The notes: generated from the letters alone by a model not told the origin. A stretch of DNA of 64,000 nt from Trinickia dabaoshanensis (GCF_002879885.1 NZ_PNYA01000010.1:124001-188000), one strand, 5' to 3'; shown: positions 52,518-62,660, counted from the first letter of the stretch. Program-made: numbers and translations.

Positions 52518-54111
52518 CGCCGCATCGCCTTCAGCGGGCGCCGCCACGCCAAGCCAGCCCGAGCGCGCGAGCGCGATCGATTGGATCGCCGTGGCCGCGG
52601 GCTCGCTCGGGGCGCTGATGGCGACGCTCGACATCTCGATCACGAACTCGGCGCTGCCGCAGATTCAAGGCTCGGTCGGGGCAACGGGAACGGAAGGCAC
52701 GTGGATCTCCACGGGCTATCTGATGTCGGAAATCGTCATGATCCCGCTCGCCGCGTGGCTCACACGCGTGTTCGGGCTGCGCAACTTCTTGCTAACGAAC
52801 GCTGCGTTGTTCATGGCGTTCTCGATGGTCTGCGGCTTATCGCACTCGCTCGAATGGATGATCATCGGGCGGGTCGGTCAAGGGTTCACGGGCGGTGCGA
52901 TGATCCCCACCGCGCAAACGATCATCCGTACGCGCCTGCCGCGTTCGCAGCTCGCCGTCGGCATGACGATCTTCGGCCTCATCGTCATGCTCGGGCCGCT
53001 GCTCGGGCCCGTGCTCGGCGGATGGCTTGCCGAGAACGTGTCGTGGAAATGGTGCTTTTTCATCAATCTGCCCGTGTGCATCGCGCTGCTGGCCCTATTG
53101 ATCGCGGGCTTGCCGGCCGATCGGCCGCATTGGCACGACTTCGTCAACGCCGATTGGATCGGCATCGTGGGGCTGTCGATCGGCCTGAGTTCGCTCACGC
53201 TGGTGCTTGAAGAGGGGCAGCGGCATCAATGGTTCGAATCGAGCGAGATCGTGATTTTCTCGGCCGTTACGCTGCTCGGCTTCGTGTTGATCGGCATTTC
53301 GCAGTTCGTCGCGGTCAGACCGATCATGCGGTTGGCGCTCTTTCGCAATGCGCGTTATGCGAGCGTCATCGTGATCGTCTTCACCGTGGGCGCGGGGCTC
53401 TATGGCGTGGCCTACCTCGTGCCGCAGTTCTTGAGCCTCGTCTCGGGTTACAACGCGGAGCAGTCGGGCAACATCATGTTGCTCTCGGGCATCCCGGCGT
53501 TCCTCATGATGCCCGTGCTGCCGAGACTGCTCGGCAAGGTCGATTTCCGCGTGATGGTAACGAGCGGGCTCGTTTGTTTCGCCGTCAGTTGCATGTTCGA
53601 TACGAGCTTGACCGCGCAGAGCGCGGGACACGATTTCGTCTGGTCGCAACTGCTGCGCGGCGTGGGTCAGATGCTGGCGATGATGCCGCTCAATCAAGCC
53701 TCGATGATGGCGGTGTCGCGCGAAGACTCGGGCGATGCGGCGGGCTTGTACAACATGGCACGCAATCTCGGCGGGTCGGTGGGTCTGGCCGTCATCGGCG
53801 TCGTCATCGATCGGCGCAACGCCTACCACGTCGCCACGCTGCGCGAGTCCGTCACCGCGAATTCGTCGATCGGCCAGGAACGGATCGCGGCCAGCGCGGC
53901 GAATTGGCTCGCGCAAACCGGCGATGCCGCCTACGCGAAGATGCAAGCCCTTGCGCAACTGGCGGGGCAAATCCAGCAGCAGGCCTTGGTCATGACGTAC
54001 TCGGAGACGTTCTATCTGCTCGCGCTCGCGCTGCTCGTCTGCATTCCGCTCGCGTTGTTGTTGAAACGGCCGGCTTCGATGCCGGGCAACCCGCCGCCGG
54101 CGGGGCACTAA
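52510..54111 (+). CDS. EmrB-type MFS drug exporter (DHA2, 14 TM)
   Basis: 533 residues with 14 hydrophobic segments. DHA2 motifs are LDISITNSALPQIQGSVGAT, WISTGYLMSEIVMIPLAAWL and the motif C stretch GLIVMLGPLLGPVLGGWL. It exports hydrophobic drugs using the proton gradient, through the fusion protein encoded just before. The overlap of eight bases shows coupled translation. NodT-type channel gene follows after 18 bases. Confidence 0.94.
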   Translation: MANAASPSAGAATPSQPERASAIDWIAVAAGSLGALMATLDISITNSALPQIQGSVGATGTEGTWISTGYLMSEIVMIPLAAWLTRVFGLRNFLLTNAALFMAFSMVCGLSHSLEWMIIGRVGQGFTGGAMIPTAQTIIRTRLPRSQLAVGMTIFGLIVMLGPLLGPVLGGWLAENVSWKWCFFINLPVCIALLALLIAGLPADRPHWHDFVNADWIGIVGLSIGLSSLTLVLEEGQRHQWFESSEIVIFSAVTLLGFVLIGISQFVAVRPIMRLALFRNARYASVIVIVFTVGAGLYGVAYLVPQFLSLVSGYNAEQSGNIMLLSGIPAFLMMPVLPRLLGKVDFRVMVTSGLVCFAVSCMFDTSLTAQSAGHDFVWSQLLRGVGQMLAMMPLNQASMMAVSREDSGDAAGLYNMARNLGGSVGLAVIGVVIDRRNAYHVATLRESVTANSSIGQERIAASAANWLAQTGDAAYAKMQALAQLAGQIQQQALVMTYSETFYLLALALLVCIPLALLLKRPASMPGNPPPAGH

Positions 54112-54129
54112 AGCTTTTAGGCTACGACT

Positions 54130-55596
54130 ATGTCGATCCGTCGTTCTCCGCGGCTGCTTGCCGCGTCTTGTACCGCACTCGCGCTATGCGCGCTATCGGC
54201 CTGCACGGTTGGGCCCGACTATCGCGGCGCGCCGCCCGTCGCGGCCGACGCGATCAAGGCGGGCGCGTTCGTGCGTGCCCCGGGCGCGGGTGTCGTCGGC
54301 ACTGCGCCGGCGCTCAACGCGTGGTGGCGTCAACTGGGCGATCCGCAACTCGACGCGCTCGTCGAGGCGGCGCTCGCCCACAATCCGGACGTCCATGTGG
54401 CGCAGGCGCGTTTGCGCGCGGCGCGCGCGCAACTCATGCGTACGCGCGCGGACGAGTTGCCGAAGGTGTCCGCCGATGCGGCCGCGGTGCGTATGCGCAG
54501 CCCCGATCTCTCGGCGCTGAGCTCGAACGGCAACGGCGGCAACACGGGCCGCGGCCCGTTGCAGCTCTATACGGCGGGGCTCGACGCATCGTGGGAGATC
54601 GATCTGTTCGGCGGCACGCGGCGCTCGATCGAAGCGGCCGCCGATGAAGCCGAGGCGCTCGACGCGGACCTGGCCGATACGCAGGTATCGCTCGCGGCCG
54701 AGGTGGCACAGGCCTATATCGACTTGCGCGACGAGCAGCAACGTCTCGTGCTGGCCCAACGTTCGGCCGAACTGCAGCAGCAGATGTTGACGCTGACGCA
54801 GCAGCGGCGCGCTCATGGAACGGCCGCCGATGTCGACGTCGAACGCTTGGCGGGGCAAGTGCAGACCACGCGCGCCGCGCTCGTCCCCCTGGACCAGCAG
54901 ATCACCGAATCGCTCGATCGGCTGGCGGTCTTGACCGGGCAGGCGCCGGGCGCGCTCGATACGGAACTGGCCGGGGCGCGGCCGTTGCCCACGCTGCCCG
55001 CGACGGTGCCGGTGGGGGACGCCGCGGCGCTGCTGCGTCAGCGCCCCGATATCCGGGCGGCCGAACGGCGCCTGGCGTCGAGCAACGCGCAAATCGGCGA
55101 GCACGTGGCCGATTATTTCCCGAAGATTTCGCTGCTCGGCGATCTGGGATTTACCGCGGCCGACCCGGGGCACTTGTTCCGGAAGACGAATTTCTCCTGG
55201 CTCGGCGTGCCGTACCTGCAGTGGAACGTGCTCGATTTCGGGCGTGTGACTGCCGATGTTCGCTCGGCGCAGGCATCGCGCGACGAGGCCGGCGCCCGTT
55301 ACGAGCACACGGTGCTCGCGGCGCTCGAGGATGCCAATTCGGCGTTGTCGCGCTACGGGCATCAACGCGAGCACGTCGTTCGATTGGAGGAGGTGGATGC
55401 CTCTGCGCAGCGCGCGTCGACGTTGATGCGGCAGCGTTATGGCGCGGGCGTGGCGACGGCGATAGACTTGCTCGACACCGAACGGACGCAGTTCAGCGCG
55501 GAGCAGGACGTGATAGCGGGCCGCGCGCAGTTGATCGAGGACTTCATTCAACTGCAAAAGAGCCTGGGCCTCGGTTGGCAAACGCAAGCGAGCTGA
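54130..55596 (+). CDS. NodT-family outer-membrane efflux lipoprotein
   Basis: 488 residues. The lipoprotein signal ends ALCALSAC with Cys at about 25, followed by TVGPDYR as in OprM/NodT channels. Two repeats of the outer membrane factor fold are present (NAWWRQLGDPQLDALVEAAL, PDVHVAQARLRAARAQL; later RQRPDIRAAERRLASSNAQI). The last part has the typical RYGAGVATAIDLLDTERT. It completes the tripartite EmrA-EmrB-NodT pump. Confidence 0.95.
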   Translation: MSIRRSPRLLAASCTALALCALSACTVGPDYRGAPPVAADAIKAGAFVRAPGAGVVGTAPALNAWWRQLGDPQLDALVEAALAHNPDVHVAQARLRAARAQLMRTRADELPKVSADAAAVRMRSPDLSALSSNGNGGNTGRGPLQLYTAGLDASWEIDLFGGTRRSIEAAADEAEALDADLADTQVSLAAEVAQAYIDLRDEQQRLVLAQRSAELQQQMLTLTQQRRAHGTAADVDVERLAGQVQTTRAALVPLDQQITESLDRLAVLTGQAPGALDTELAGARPLPTLPATVPVGDAAALLRQRPDIRAAERRLASSNAQIGEHVADYFPKISLLGDLGFTAADPGHLFRKTNFSWLGVPYLQWNVLDFGRVTADVRSAQASRDEAGARYEHTVLAALEDANSALSRYGHQREHVVRLEEVDASAQRASTLMRQRYGAGVATAIDLLDTERTQFSAEQDVIAGRAQLIEDFIQLQKSLGLGWQTQAS

Positions 55597-55866
55597 GCTA
55601 TCGTGTTGCGTCGGCAGCTTTTACAAACGATGTAATTTGGATACGCCGTGCTCCATGAACCCATGGCTTTCGATTGGCTATCACGGCCTTCGAAGCCATG
55701 CGGCACTGCAAAAAAATTATAAAAAAGTCAGAAGACAATCAGCGTTTTAATCATGCGAATGCCTGGCCTGGCGCGCTTGGCGCGGGGTGCTGCATTTTTT
55801 TGAAATAATTTCGACCTTTCCCCGGAATACTTTGTTCGTAGGCTAGTGCGGCTAGAGGAGAAGCGC

Positions 55867-57783
55867 ATGAGCCACCACACTTTCGCCGACGCATCCGTCA
55901 CGTTGGATCGCCACAGCGAGGCCTCGAAGGCCCCGCAACCGGCGCCGATCGCACGCGCGCCACGCGTGGCGATCGTTCACGATTGGCTTGTCACGTACGC
56001 GGGCGCCGAGCGCGTGCTCGAGCAAATGATCGCGTGCTTTCCGCAGGCCGATGTCTTCAGCCTCGTCGATTTTGTTGAAGATCGTAAGTTCTTGCACGGC
56101 AAACGGGCCACGACCTCGTTCATTCAACGCCTGCCGCTCGCGCGCAAGAAGTATCGCGCCTATCTGCCGTTGATGCCGATCGCCATCGAGCAGCTCGATT
56201 TGAGCGCTTACGATCTCGTCATCTCGAGCAGCCACGCGGTGGCCAAGGGAGTACTCACCGGGCCCGACCAAGTGCACATCAGCTATGTGCACTCGCCGAT
56301 TCGCTATGCGTGGGACTTGCAGCACCAATACCTCGAACAGTCGAATCTCACTCGCGGGCTACGCTCGGCGATGGCCCGGGCGGTGTTGCACTACATCCGC
56401 AATTGGGACACCCGGACGTCCAATGCCGTCGATCATTTCGTCGCCAATTCGCAGTTCATCGCGCGGCGCATCAGGAAGGTCTACCACCGCGACTCGCGCG
56501 TGATCTTCCCGCCCGTGGACGTGCAGTCGTTCCTGGTCCGCGAGGATAAAGAGGACTTCTACCTCACGGCGTCGCGCATGGTGCCGTACAAGAAGATCGA
56601 TTTGATCGTCGAAGCGTTCTCGCGCATGCCCGGCAAGCGGCTCGTCGTGATCGGCGACGGCCCGGAGATGAAGGCGATACGCGCGAAGGCGGGCCCGAAC
56701 ATCGAGATCCTCGGCTATCAGCCGTTTGCGGCTTTGCACGACCATATGCGGCGCGCGAAGGCATTCGTATTTGCAGCCGAGGAAGATTTCGGCATCGCGC
56801 CGGTCGAGGCCCAGGCATGCGGTACGCCCGTCATCGCATACGGCAAGGGGGGCGCGCTCGAGACCGTGCGCGAACTCGGCGATGCGCACCCCACCGGAAT
56901 CTTCTTCCGCGAGCAAAGCGTGCCGTCGATCGTTGCCGCCGTTCGCGAGTTCGAGGGCAATGCCGGCCGCTTTTCGGCGCTCGATTGCCGCTTGAATGCC
57001 GAACGGTTCTCGATCGCGACGTTCCGCGAGCGGTTCATGGCATTCGTCGAACAAGTCATGCCCGGGGCGACGAGCCCGATCGAGGACACCCCCTCGGCAA
57101 GCGGCACGGGCGGTACTTCGCCGGTCTCGACGGCGGGCTCGGTCCGGGTGCTCGCGCTCGACCAAAGCGGGGGGCTCGACGAAGCGGAAGTCTCGTTGCT
57201 CGACGTCGCCAGTCATATGAAGGAATCGGTAGAAGTCGTGCTGTTCGACGACGGCCCGTTCCGTCTGGCCCTCGAAGAAGCGGGCGTCGCGGTGGATGTG
57301 CTCGATGCGCCCGTGCTGAACGGTGCGAGCGAGCGCAAGCGCCCGCCCAAGGCGCGCACCTTGTCGGGCATCGCCTCGCTCGTGCGCGAGACCGTCAAAC
57401 GCGCGCGTCACGTCGATGTGATCTACGCCAATACGCCGCGCACGATGCTCGTGGGCGCGCTCGCGGGGATGGTGGCGCGACGTCCGGTGGTATGGCACTT
57501 GCGTCAAAGCGTCGGGGCCGATCCGCTTGGAAGGGCTCAGCGTTTGGCGTTGAAGTGGTGCGCACGCGTCGCGCTCGATCGGGCGATTGCCGATAGCGCA
57601 GCCTCCAAACACGCGTTCGAAGCCTTTACCAAAGCGCCCCGCTTGCGTATCGACGTCGTCGACGAGGAGCCGCGCGCAGTACGTGGCGCCGAGGCGGCCA
57701 AATCCCAAGCGGGCTCGCCGCGCAAGCGGATCGAGAGCGTTTCGGCCATCCTCGCGCAAGCCGCGATGCGTGGCGCTCGCTGA
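55867..57783 (+). CDS. GT4 glycosyltransferase with an extra partial GT domain
   Basis: 638 residues. Residues 25-405 are a complete family 4 transferase: VAIVHDWLVTYAGAERVLEQ, SYVHSPIRYAWDLQHQYL, then the C-terminal domain with LTASRMVPYKKIDLIVEAF and the EX7E-type EDFGIAPVEAQACGTPVIAY. Residues 430-600 resemble the N-terminal Rossmann half of a second GT4 (VRVLALDQSGGLDEAEVSLL, DVIYANTPRTMLVGALAG), but its donor-binding half is missing. GAGGAG places the start at 55867. It precedes galU, suggesting surface polysaccharide synthesis. Confidence 0.85.
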   Translation: MSHHTFADASVTLDRHSEASKAPQPAPIARAPRVAIVHDWLVTYAGAERVLEQMIACFPQADVFSLVDFVEDRKFLHGKRATTSFIQRLPLARKKYRAYLPLMPIAIEQLDLSAYDLVISSSHAVAKGVLTGPDQVHISYVHSPIRYAWDLQHQYLEQSNLTRGLRSAMARAVLHYIRNWDTRTSNAVDHFVANSQFIARRIRKVYHRDSRVIFPPVDVQSFLVREDKEDFYLTASRMVPYKKIDLIVEAFSRMPGKRLVVIGDGPEMKAIRAKAGPNIEILGYQPFAALHDHMRRAKAFVFAAEEDFGIAPVEAQACGTPVIAYGKGGALETVRELGDAHPTGIFFREQSVPSIVAAVREFEGNAGRFSALDCRLNAERFSIATFRERFMAFVEQVMPGATSPIEDTPSASGTGGTSPVSTAGSVRVLALDQSGGLDEAEVSLLDVASHMKESVEVVLFDDGPFRLALEEAGVAVDVLDAPVLNGASERKRPPKARTLSGIASLVRETVKRARHVDVIYANTPRTMLVGALAGMVARRPVVWHLRQSVGADPLGRAQRLALKWCARVALDRAIADSAASKHAFEAFTKAPRLRIDVVDEEPRAVRGAEAAKSQAGSPRKRIESVSAILAQAAMRGAR

Positions 57784-58082
57784 GCGGACGAGCATGCCGC
57801 GCCAGGCGGGCGGCATACGAAAACAACGCGCCGGCGCGGGCAATTGCGCGCCGAGCCGCATAGCCGGACGGGGGCGGACCGGCTACGAAAATACCCACTA
57901 TTCAATCAGATAGCTGTATTTCGGCGGGTTCGAGTCAAAAATGCGCGTCGCGTAGTCGAGACGCGATGACCGGCTTTTGTTGGTAGTGTGCGATTGCATT
58001 GGATCGCTTCTATCGAGCGGCGCGAAGCTTGGGATGAGCGCGCGCCGCGGTCACGATAACAATTACCCCAAGGGAACGAACG

Positions 58083-58970
58083 ATGTTGAAAGTTACCAAA
58101 GCGGTGTTTCCAGTGGCGGGTCTGGGCACGCGGTTCCTTCCGGCCACGAAGGCAAGTCCCAAGGAGATGCTGCCCGTCGTCGACAAGCCGTTGATCCAGT
58201 ATGCGGTCGAAGAGGCGATCGACGCGGGTATCACCGAACTCATCTTCGTGACGGGACGCAGCAAGCGTGCGATCGAAGATCACTTCGACACTTCGTATGA
58301 GATCGAAGCGGAGCTCGAAGCGCGCGGCAAGGAGAAGCTGCTGGAGCTGGTTCGCGGCATCAAACCGAGCCACGTCGATTGCTTTTACGTGCGTCAACCG
58401 GCTGCGCGCGGCCTCGGTCACGCGGTGCTGTGCGCCGAAAAGCTCGTCGCCGACAGCCCGTTCGCGGTGATTCTCGCCGACGATTTGCTGCACGGCTCTC
58501 AGCCCGTCATGAAGCAGATGATCGATGTCTTCAATCACTATCACAGCACGATCATCGGCGTCGAGTCGATCGCGCGCGAGGACAGCCGCTCCTACGGCAT
58601 CGTCGAAGGGCGCGAATGGGAAGAGGACATCTTCAAGCTCTCGGGCATCGTCGAGAAACCTTCGCCCGAGGCCGCGCCATCCAATCTGGGCGTCGTGGGC
58701 CGCTATGTCCTGATGCCGAGCATCTTCGAGCATTTGCGCCGGCTCGAGCCCTCCGTGCAAGGCGAGTTGCAGTTGACCGACGCATTGCATGCGTTGCTCG
58801 CCGAAGAGCAGGTGCTCGCCTATCGGTACTATGGCCAGCGCTTCGATTGCGGCAGCAAACTCGGCTATTTGAAGGCCACCGTCGAATTCGCGTTGCGGCA
58901 CCCGGAGATCGGGCAGGCATTCGATTCTTATCTGCGCGATTACGTCGGCCATCTCTCGCCGTCGTCGTAA
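58083..58970 (+). CDS. galU: UTP-glucose-1-phosphate uridylyltransferase
   Basis: 295 residues. The nucleotidyl-transferase signature opens the protein: KAVFPVAGLGTRFLPATKAS with PKEMLPVVDKPLIQYAVEEA. Further motifs are ARGLGHAVLCAEKLV, VILADDLLHGS and FDCGSKLGYLKATVEFAL. It makes UDP-glucose for polysaccharides, LPS and galactose use. Full length for the bacterial family. Located 300 bases after the glycosyltransferase gene on the same strand, perhaps with its own promoter. Confidence 0.97.
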   Translation: MLKVTKAVFPVAGLGTRFLPATKASPKEMLPVVDKPLIQYAVEEAIDAGITELIFVTGRSKRAIEDHFDTSYEIEAELEARGKEKLLELVRGIKPSHVDCFYVRQPAARGLGHAVLCAEKLVADSPFAVILADDLLHGSQPVMKQMIDVFNHYHSTIIGVESIAREDSRSYGIVEGREWEEDIFKLSGIVEKPSPEAAPSNLGVVGRYVLMPSIFEHLRRLEPSVQGELQLTDALHALLAEEQVLAYRYYGQRFDCGSKLGYLKATVEFALRHPEIGQAFDSYLRDYVGHLSPSS

Positions 58971-59237
58971 GGCCCGGGCGATCCGTTCGCGGCCCGTCAT
59001 CGCGGCGGGCCGGCCGGATCGCCGGCGGTAACTATCCTCTCATACGCGCGCCCGGCGTCTCGCCGCGCGCGCGTATTCGCGTATTCGCGTCTTCGCATGA
59101 GCGCATGCGCGTCGGCGACGCATTCCCCTTCATCAAGCGGACACGATTCGTTCTTATGCTTGTCGCCCATTCGGTCGGATTCACGAGCATGCCGCGGAGT
59201 TCGGCATAGTGCGCGGACTTACAAGCGGGAGCTAGCA

Positions 59238-59570
59238 GTGGCGATTATCCAGCGAAGATCATCGATACGCTTCGTCTTACGGAGCAAACGTTTCGCACCC
59301 GCTTCGACGCTTGCCACTGGCCGCCGCCTCCTGATTTCGGCGTTTGCGGCGGGAACGCTTTGCTTACTGGCCGCCGGCTGCGATGGCGGTCATGACGATA
59401 TCGACGCGCGATCGAGCGCCGCCGGCGCGACGGCGATGTTGCCGGGCACGCGCGACGCGCTTGCGCCGCAACCGGGGGCCGCTGCTCAGCGCTTCGATAC
59501 GGAGGGCGGCACGCCTGCACGCGCCGCATCCGATGCACTGTTGCCGCCCGTCATGCACACCGCCGACTGA
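59238..59570 (+). CDS. Hypothetical lipoprotein
   Basis: 110 residues from GTG 59238, preceded by GCGGGAG at a proper distance. A basic start and hydrophobic core end in a lipobox, CLLAAGC, with Cys at about 49. The mature part is about 60 residues, low in order, Ala/Pro/Gly-rich (GGHDDIDARSSAAGATAM). No family. An alternative start at 59097 would add residues without signal-like features. Coding is supported by the lipobox and GC-rich third positions, but remains moderately certain. Confidence 0.6.
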   Translation: MAIIQRRSSIRFVLRSKRFAPASTLATGRRLLISAFAAGTLCLLAAGCDGGHDDIDARSSAAGATAMLPGTRDALAPQPGAAAQRFDTEGGTPARAASDALLPPVMHTAD

Positions 59571-59649
59571 GTCGTTTGCTTGACCGTCATTCGGGCGGCA
59601 AGCGCGCAGGCTGAATTAGCGCGCCCATCGCCTATCTTCGTAGTGCCAT

Positions 59650-59685
<36 letters not shown>

Positions 59686-59781
59686 TCTTGCAGTCGTTCG
59701 TTTTGCCGTAGTGCGCCGATGTGCATCGCCCATGGCGAGGCCGTCATCGTTCCATTCCTTCGTCAGATACGCGAATTCAAT

Positions 59782-61890
59782 ATGACATCGAAAAGCCGCC
59801 GTGATTTTCTGCGCGCCGCCGCCCAAGCGGCAGGCGCGGCCGCCGCCATGGGCGCCGTGCCCGCCGGTATCCGCAACGCGCTCGCGATTCCCGCGAACGA
59901 CGCCACGCGCAGTATCAACGACATCGAGCATATCGTGATCCTCATGCAGGAGAATCGGTCGTTCGACCACTACTTCGGCACGCTGCGCGGCGTGCGGGGC
60001 TATGGCGACCGGCGCGCGATTCGTTTGCCGAACGGCAACACCGTGTGGGAGCAGCCCTTGTTGGCCGATGCCGGGCGTGTTCTCCCGTTCCGGCCGAGCG
60101 CACCCGATCTCGGCATGCAGTTCCTGCAGGACTTGCCGCACGATTGGACGACCACGCACAACGCGTGGAACGGCGGCCGTTACGATCAGTGGGTCAGCGC
60201 CAAGGGCACCACGACCATGGCCTATCTCACGCGCCAAGACATTCCGTTTCACTACCAGCTCGCCGACGCCTTCACGATCTGCGACGCGTATCACTGCTCG
60301 GGCATGACTCCCACCGATCCGAATCGCTACTACATGTGGACGGGTTGGGTCGGCAACGACGGTAAGGGCGGCGGCCCCGTCATCGACAATGCCGAGGCCG
60401 GGTACGGGTGGTCCACGTATCCGGAGGTGCTGCAATCGGCCGGCATCTCGTGGAAGATCTATCAGGACATCGGCACGGGTTTGAATGCCGCCGGTTCGTG
60501 GGGCTGGACGCAAAACGCCTACATCGGCAACTACGGCGACAACTCGCTGCTCTACTTCAACCAATACCGCAACGCGCAACCGGGCGACCCCCTGTACGAG
60601 CGCGCGCGCACGGGGACGAACGTGGCCGTGAGCGGCGGTTATTTCGACCAGTTGAAGCAAGACGTCGCTAACGGCACGCTGCCGCAAGTGTCGTGGATCG
60701 TCGCGCCCGAGGCGTATTCGGAGCATCCGAACTGGCCCGCGAATTACGGCGCATGGTACGTCGATCAAGTCCTGCAGGTGCTCACGTCCAATCCGGCGCT
60801 TTGGAGCAAAACCGCGCTTCTGATCACCTACGACGAAAACGACGGCTTCTTCGATCACGTTGCGCCGCCGTTCGCGCCGTGGTCGAAAGAGTCGGGCCTA
60901 TCGACCGTCGATACCGCGAACGAGTATTTCGCCGGTAACTCGACGTATCCCGCGGGTCCCTACGGTTTGGGGCCGCGCGTCCCGATGCTCGTGGTGTCGC
61001 CTTGGTCCAAGGGCGGTTGGGTTTGCTCGGAGACGTTCGACCATACGTCGATCATCCGCTTCATCGCTCGACGCTTCGGCCATGCGCACAACTTGTCCGA
61101 GGCGAACATCACGCCGTGGCGCAAGACGGTTTGCGGCGATTTGACGCGCGCTTTCGATTTCGCCAACCCCAATGCGTCCTTTCCGACGCTGCCGAGCACG
61201 AGCGGATATGTGCCGCCGGATCAGCAGCGCCATCCCGATTACGTGCCGTTGCCGCCGCTGGTTCAGGCCAAACCCGCGCAGGAACCGGGGGTGCGTCCGG
61301 CACGTGCGTTGCCCTATGAGCTGTTCGTGCGCGCACACGTGGAGGCGGGCGATGCGCAGTTGCGGTTGAAGTTCACCAATACAGGGCATGCGGGCGCCGC
61401 GTTCCACGTGTATCAGGCGCATAGCCTCGACGCGCCGCGCGCGTATACGGTCGAACCGCATAAGCACCTCACCGACGAGTTCTCGCTCCATCTGGACGGC
61501 AGCTACGATTTCGCGGTGCACGGGCCGAACGGTTTCGCTCGCCGGTTCGCGGGCCGCGCCGTCGCGGCGCACTGGTGGAGCGCAGGCGTGGCCGTGCCCG
61601 AAGTGGTGGAGTCGTACGACGTTGCCAACGGCAACATCGAATTGTGTCTGCAAAACAAGGGGTCGGCGGCGTGCGAATTCACGATCGTCAACGCGTATGA
61701 CGGCACGACGCACAAGCGCCGCGTCGCCGGCGGCGAAAGTGTGGACCTGTATGTCGATTTGCGCGCGCAGCATGCCTGGTACGACCTGCACGTGAGCGTC
61801 GACACAGACCCGCTGTTCGCGCGGGTGCTTGCCGGTCACGTCGAAACGGGCCGCCCGAGCATGAGCGATCCCGCACTCGGACTCGTCTGA
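59782..61890 (+). CDS. Tat-exported phospholipase C (phosphocholine type)
   Basis: 702 residues. The Tat signal is obvious: SKSRRDFLRAAAQAAGAAAA. The phosphoesterase domain follows (DIEHIVILMQENRSFDHYFG, TPTDPNRYYMWTGW, LLITYDENDGFFDHVAPPF), then two C-terminal beta domains of the bacterial PLC type (PARALPYELFVRAHVEAGDA; LYVDLRAQHAWYDLHVSVDT). It hydrolyses phosphatidylcholine or sphingomyelin outside the cytoplasm. The start is chosen for the Tat motif; the ribosome-binding site is weak. A CCGTTG repeat lies upstream. Confidence 0.94.
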   Translation: MTSKSRRDFLRAAAQAAGAAAAMGAVPAGIRNALAIPANDATRSINDIEHIVILMQENRSFDHYFGTLRGVRGYGDRRAIRLPNGNTVWEQPLLADAGRVLPFRPSAPDLGMQFLQDLPHDWTTTHNAWNGGRYDQWVSAKGTTTMAYLTRQDIPFHYQLADAFTICDAYHCSGMTPTDPNRYYMWTGWVGNDGKGGGPVIDNAEAGYGWSTYPEVLQSAGISWKIYQDIGTGLNAAGSWGWTQNAYIGNYGDNSLLYFNQYRNAQPGDPLYERARTGTNVAVSGGYFDQLKQDVANGTLPQVSWIVAPEAYSEHPNWPANYGAWYVDQVLQVLTSNPALWSKTALLITYDENDGFFDHVAPPFAPWSKESGLSTVDTANEYFAGNSTYPAGPYGLGPRVPMLVVSPWSKGGWVCSETFDHTSIIRFIARRFGHAHNLSEANITPWRKTVCGDLTRAFDFANPNASFPTLPSTSGYVPPDQQRHPDYVPLPPLVQAKPAQEPGVRPARALPYELFVRAHVEAGDAQLRLKFTNTGHAGAAFHVYQAHSLDAPRAYTVEPHKHLTDEFSLHLDGSYDFAVHGPNGFARRFAGRAVAAHWWSAGVAVPEVVESYDVANGNIELCLQNKGSAACEFTIVNAYDGTTHKRRVAGGESVDLYVDLRAQHAWYDLHVSVDTDPLFARVLAGHVETGRPSMSDPALGLV

Positions 61891-62154
61891 ACGAGGCTCG
61901 TAGACGCGTCTTCATCCCAGGGCTTGCCCCTATCGGGCAAACCCTCTACACCCGTCGTCGAAGGCTCTCGCCGATCGACGACGGGGCCCGCCTAGCGTCG
62001 AAATAGTCGGCCGCGCGCAACAAACCCCCTGTAAACACGCTCTTGAAATACAAAAAGAGATGCATGAAGCCGCGCGGCGCTTGTAGAATCCGGCCTTGAA
62101 GCGATGCACGTAGTGCCCGTTTCATGCGTTCAACGACCAACAGGTAGGAGAAAC

Positions 62155-62601
62155 ATGGTTACTTCCGCAAAGAAGGTTGCGAAAAAGGCTGCTGCTGCAC
62201 CGGCGAAAAAGGCCGCTGCCAAGAAGGCTCCCGCGAAGACTGCCGCGGCTAAGAAGGTCGCCGTGAAGGCGTCCGGCGCTCCGTCGCCGATCAAGGACAC
62301 CTTCACGAAGGCCTCGCTGGCTGCTCACCTCGCGGAGCGTGCGGCTATCGAGCCGAAGTCCGTCAAGGCGGTGCTCGCGGCGCTCGAAGACACGATCCTC
62401 GGCTCGGTGCACAAGAAGGGTGCCGGCGAGTTCACGTTGTCGGGTCTGCTCAAGATCGTCGTGCAAACCGTGCCGGCGAAGAAGAAGCGCTTCGGCAAGG
62501 ATCCGTTCACGGGCGAAGAGCGTTGGTTCCCGGCTAAGCCGGCAAGCGTGCGCATCAAGGCACGTGCGCTGAAGAAGCTGAAGGACGCGGCAGCGGGCTA
62601 A
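62155..62601 (+). CDS. HU-family DNA-binding protein with H1-like Lys/Ala tail
   Basis: 148 residues. Residues 1-45 are a Lys/Ala/Pro tail resembling eukaryotic histone H1 (KKAAAAPAKKAAAKKAPAKT). Residues 48-145 form an HU/IHF fold (IKDTFTKASLAAHLAERAAI, GAGEFTLSGLLKIVVQTVPA, with the beta-arm replaced by PFTGEERWFPAKPASVRIKA). Such H1-HU hybrids are known in Burkholderiales as nucleoid proteins. GTAGGAGAAAC sets the start. A strong terminator follows 25 bases after the stop. Confidence 0.92.
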   Translation: MVTSAKKVAKKAAAAPAKKAAAKKAPAKTAAAKKVAVKASGAPSPIKDTFTKASLAAHLAERAAIEPKSVKAVLAALEDTILGSVHKKGAGEFTLSGLLKIVVQTVPAKKKRFGKDPFTGEERWFPAKPASVRIKARALKKLKDAAAG

Positions 62602-62625
62602 TCCAGCCGCACCGGTCGTACGAGA

Positions 62626-62660
62626 ATCCGCAAAGGCGCTCGCGCCTTTGCGGATTTTTT
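62626..62660 (+). terminator. Rho-independent terminator
   Basis: ATCCGCAAAGGCG (62626-62638) pairs perfectly with CGCCTTTGCGGAT (62643-62655) around a CTCG loop and is followed by TTTTTT. It ends the HU-type gene's transcript and reaches the end of the convergent DUF4148 gene. Confidence 0.95.

Noticed and set aside
54193-55587. 464-codon open frame on the minus strand
   Set aside because: Exact antisense of the NodT-type channel gene; composition is Arg/His-biased and no initiation signal is present.
56359-57861. 500-codon open frame on the minus strand
   Set aside because: Antisense of the glycosyltransferase; no motif, shadow of GC-rich third positions.
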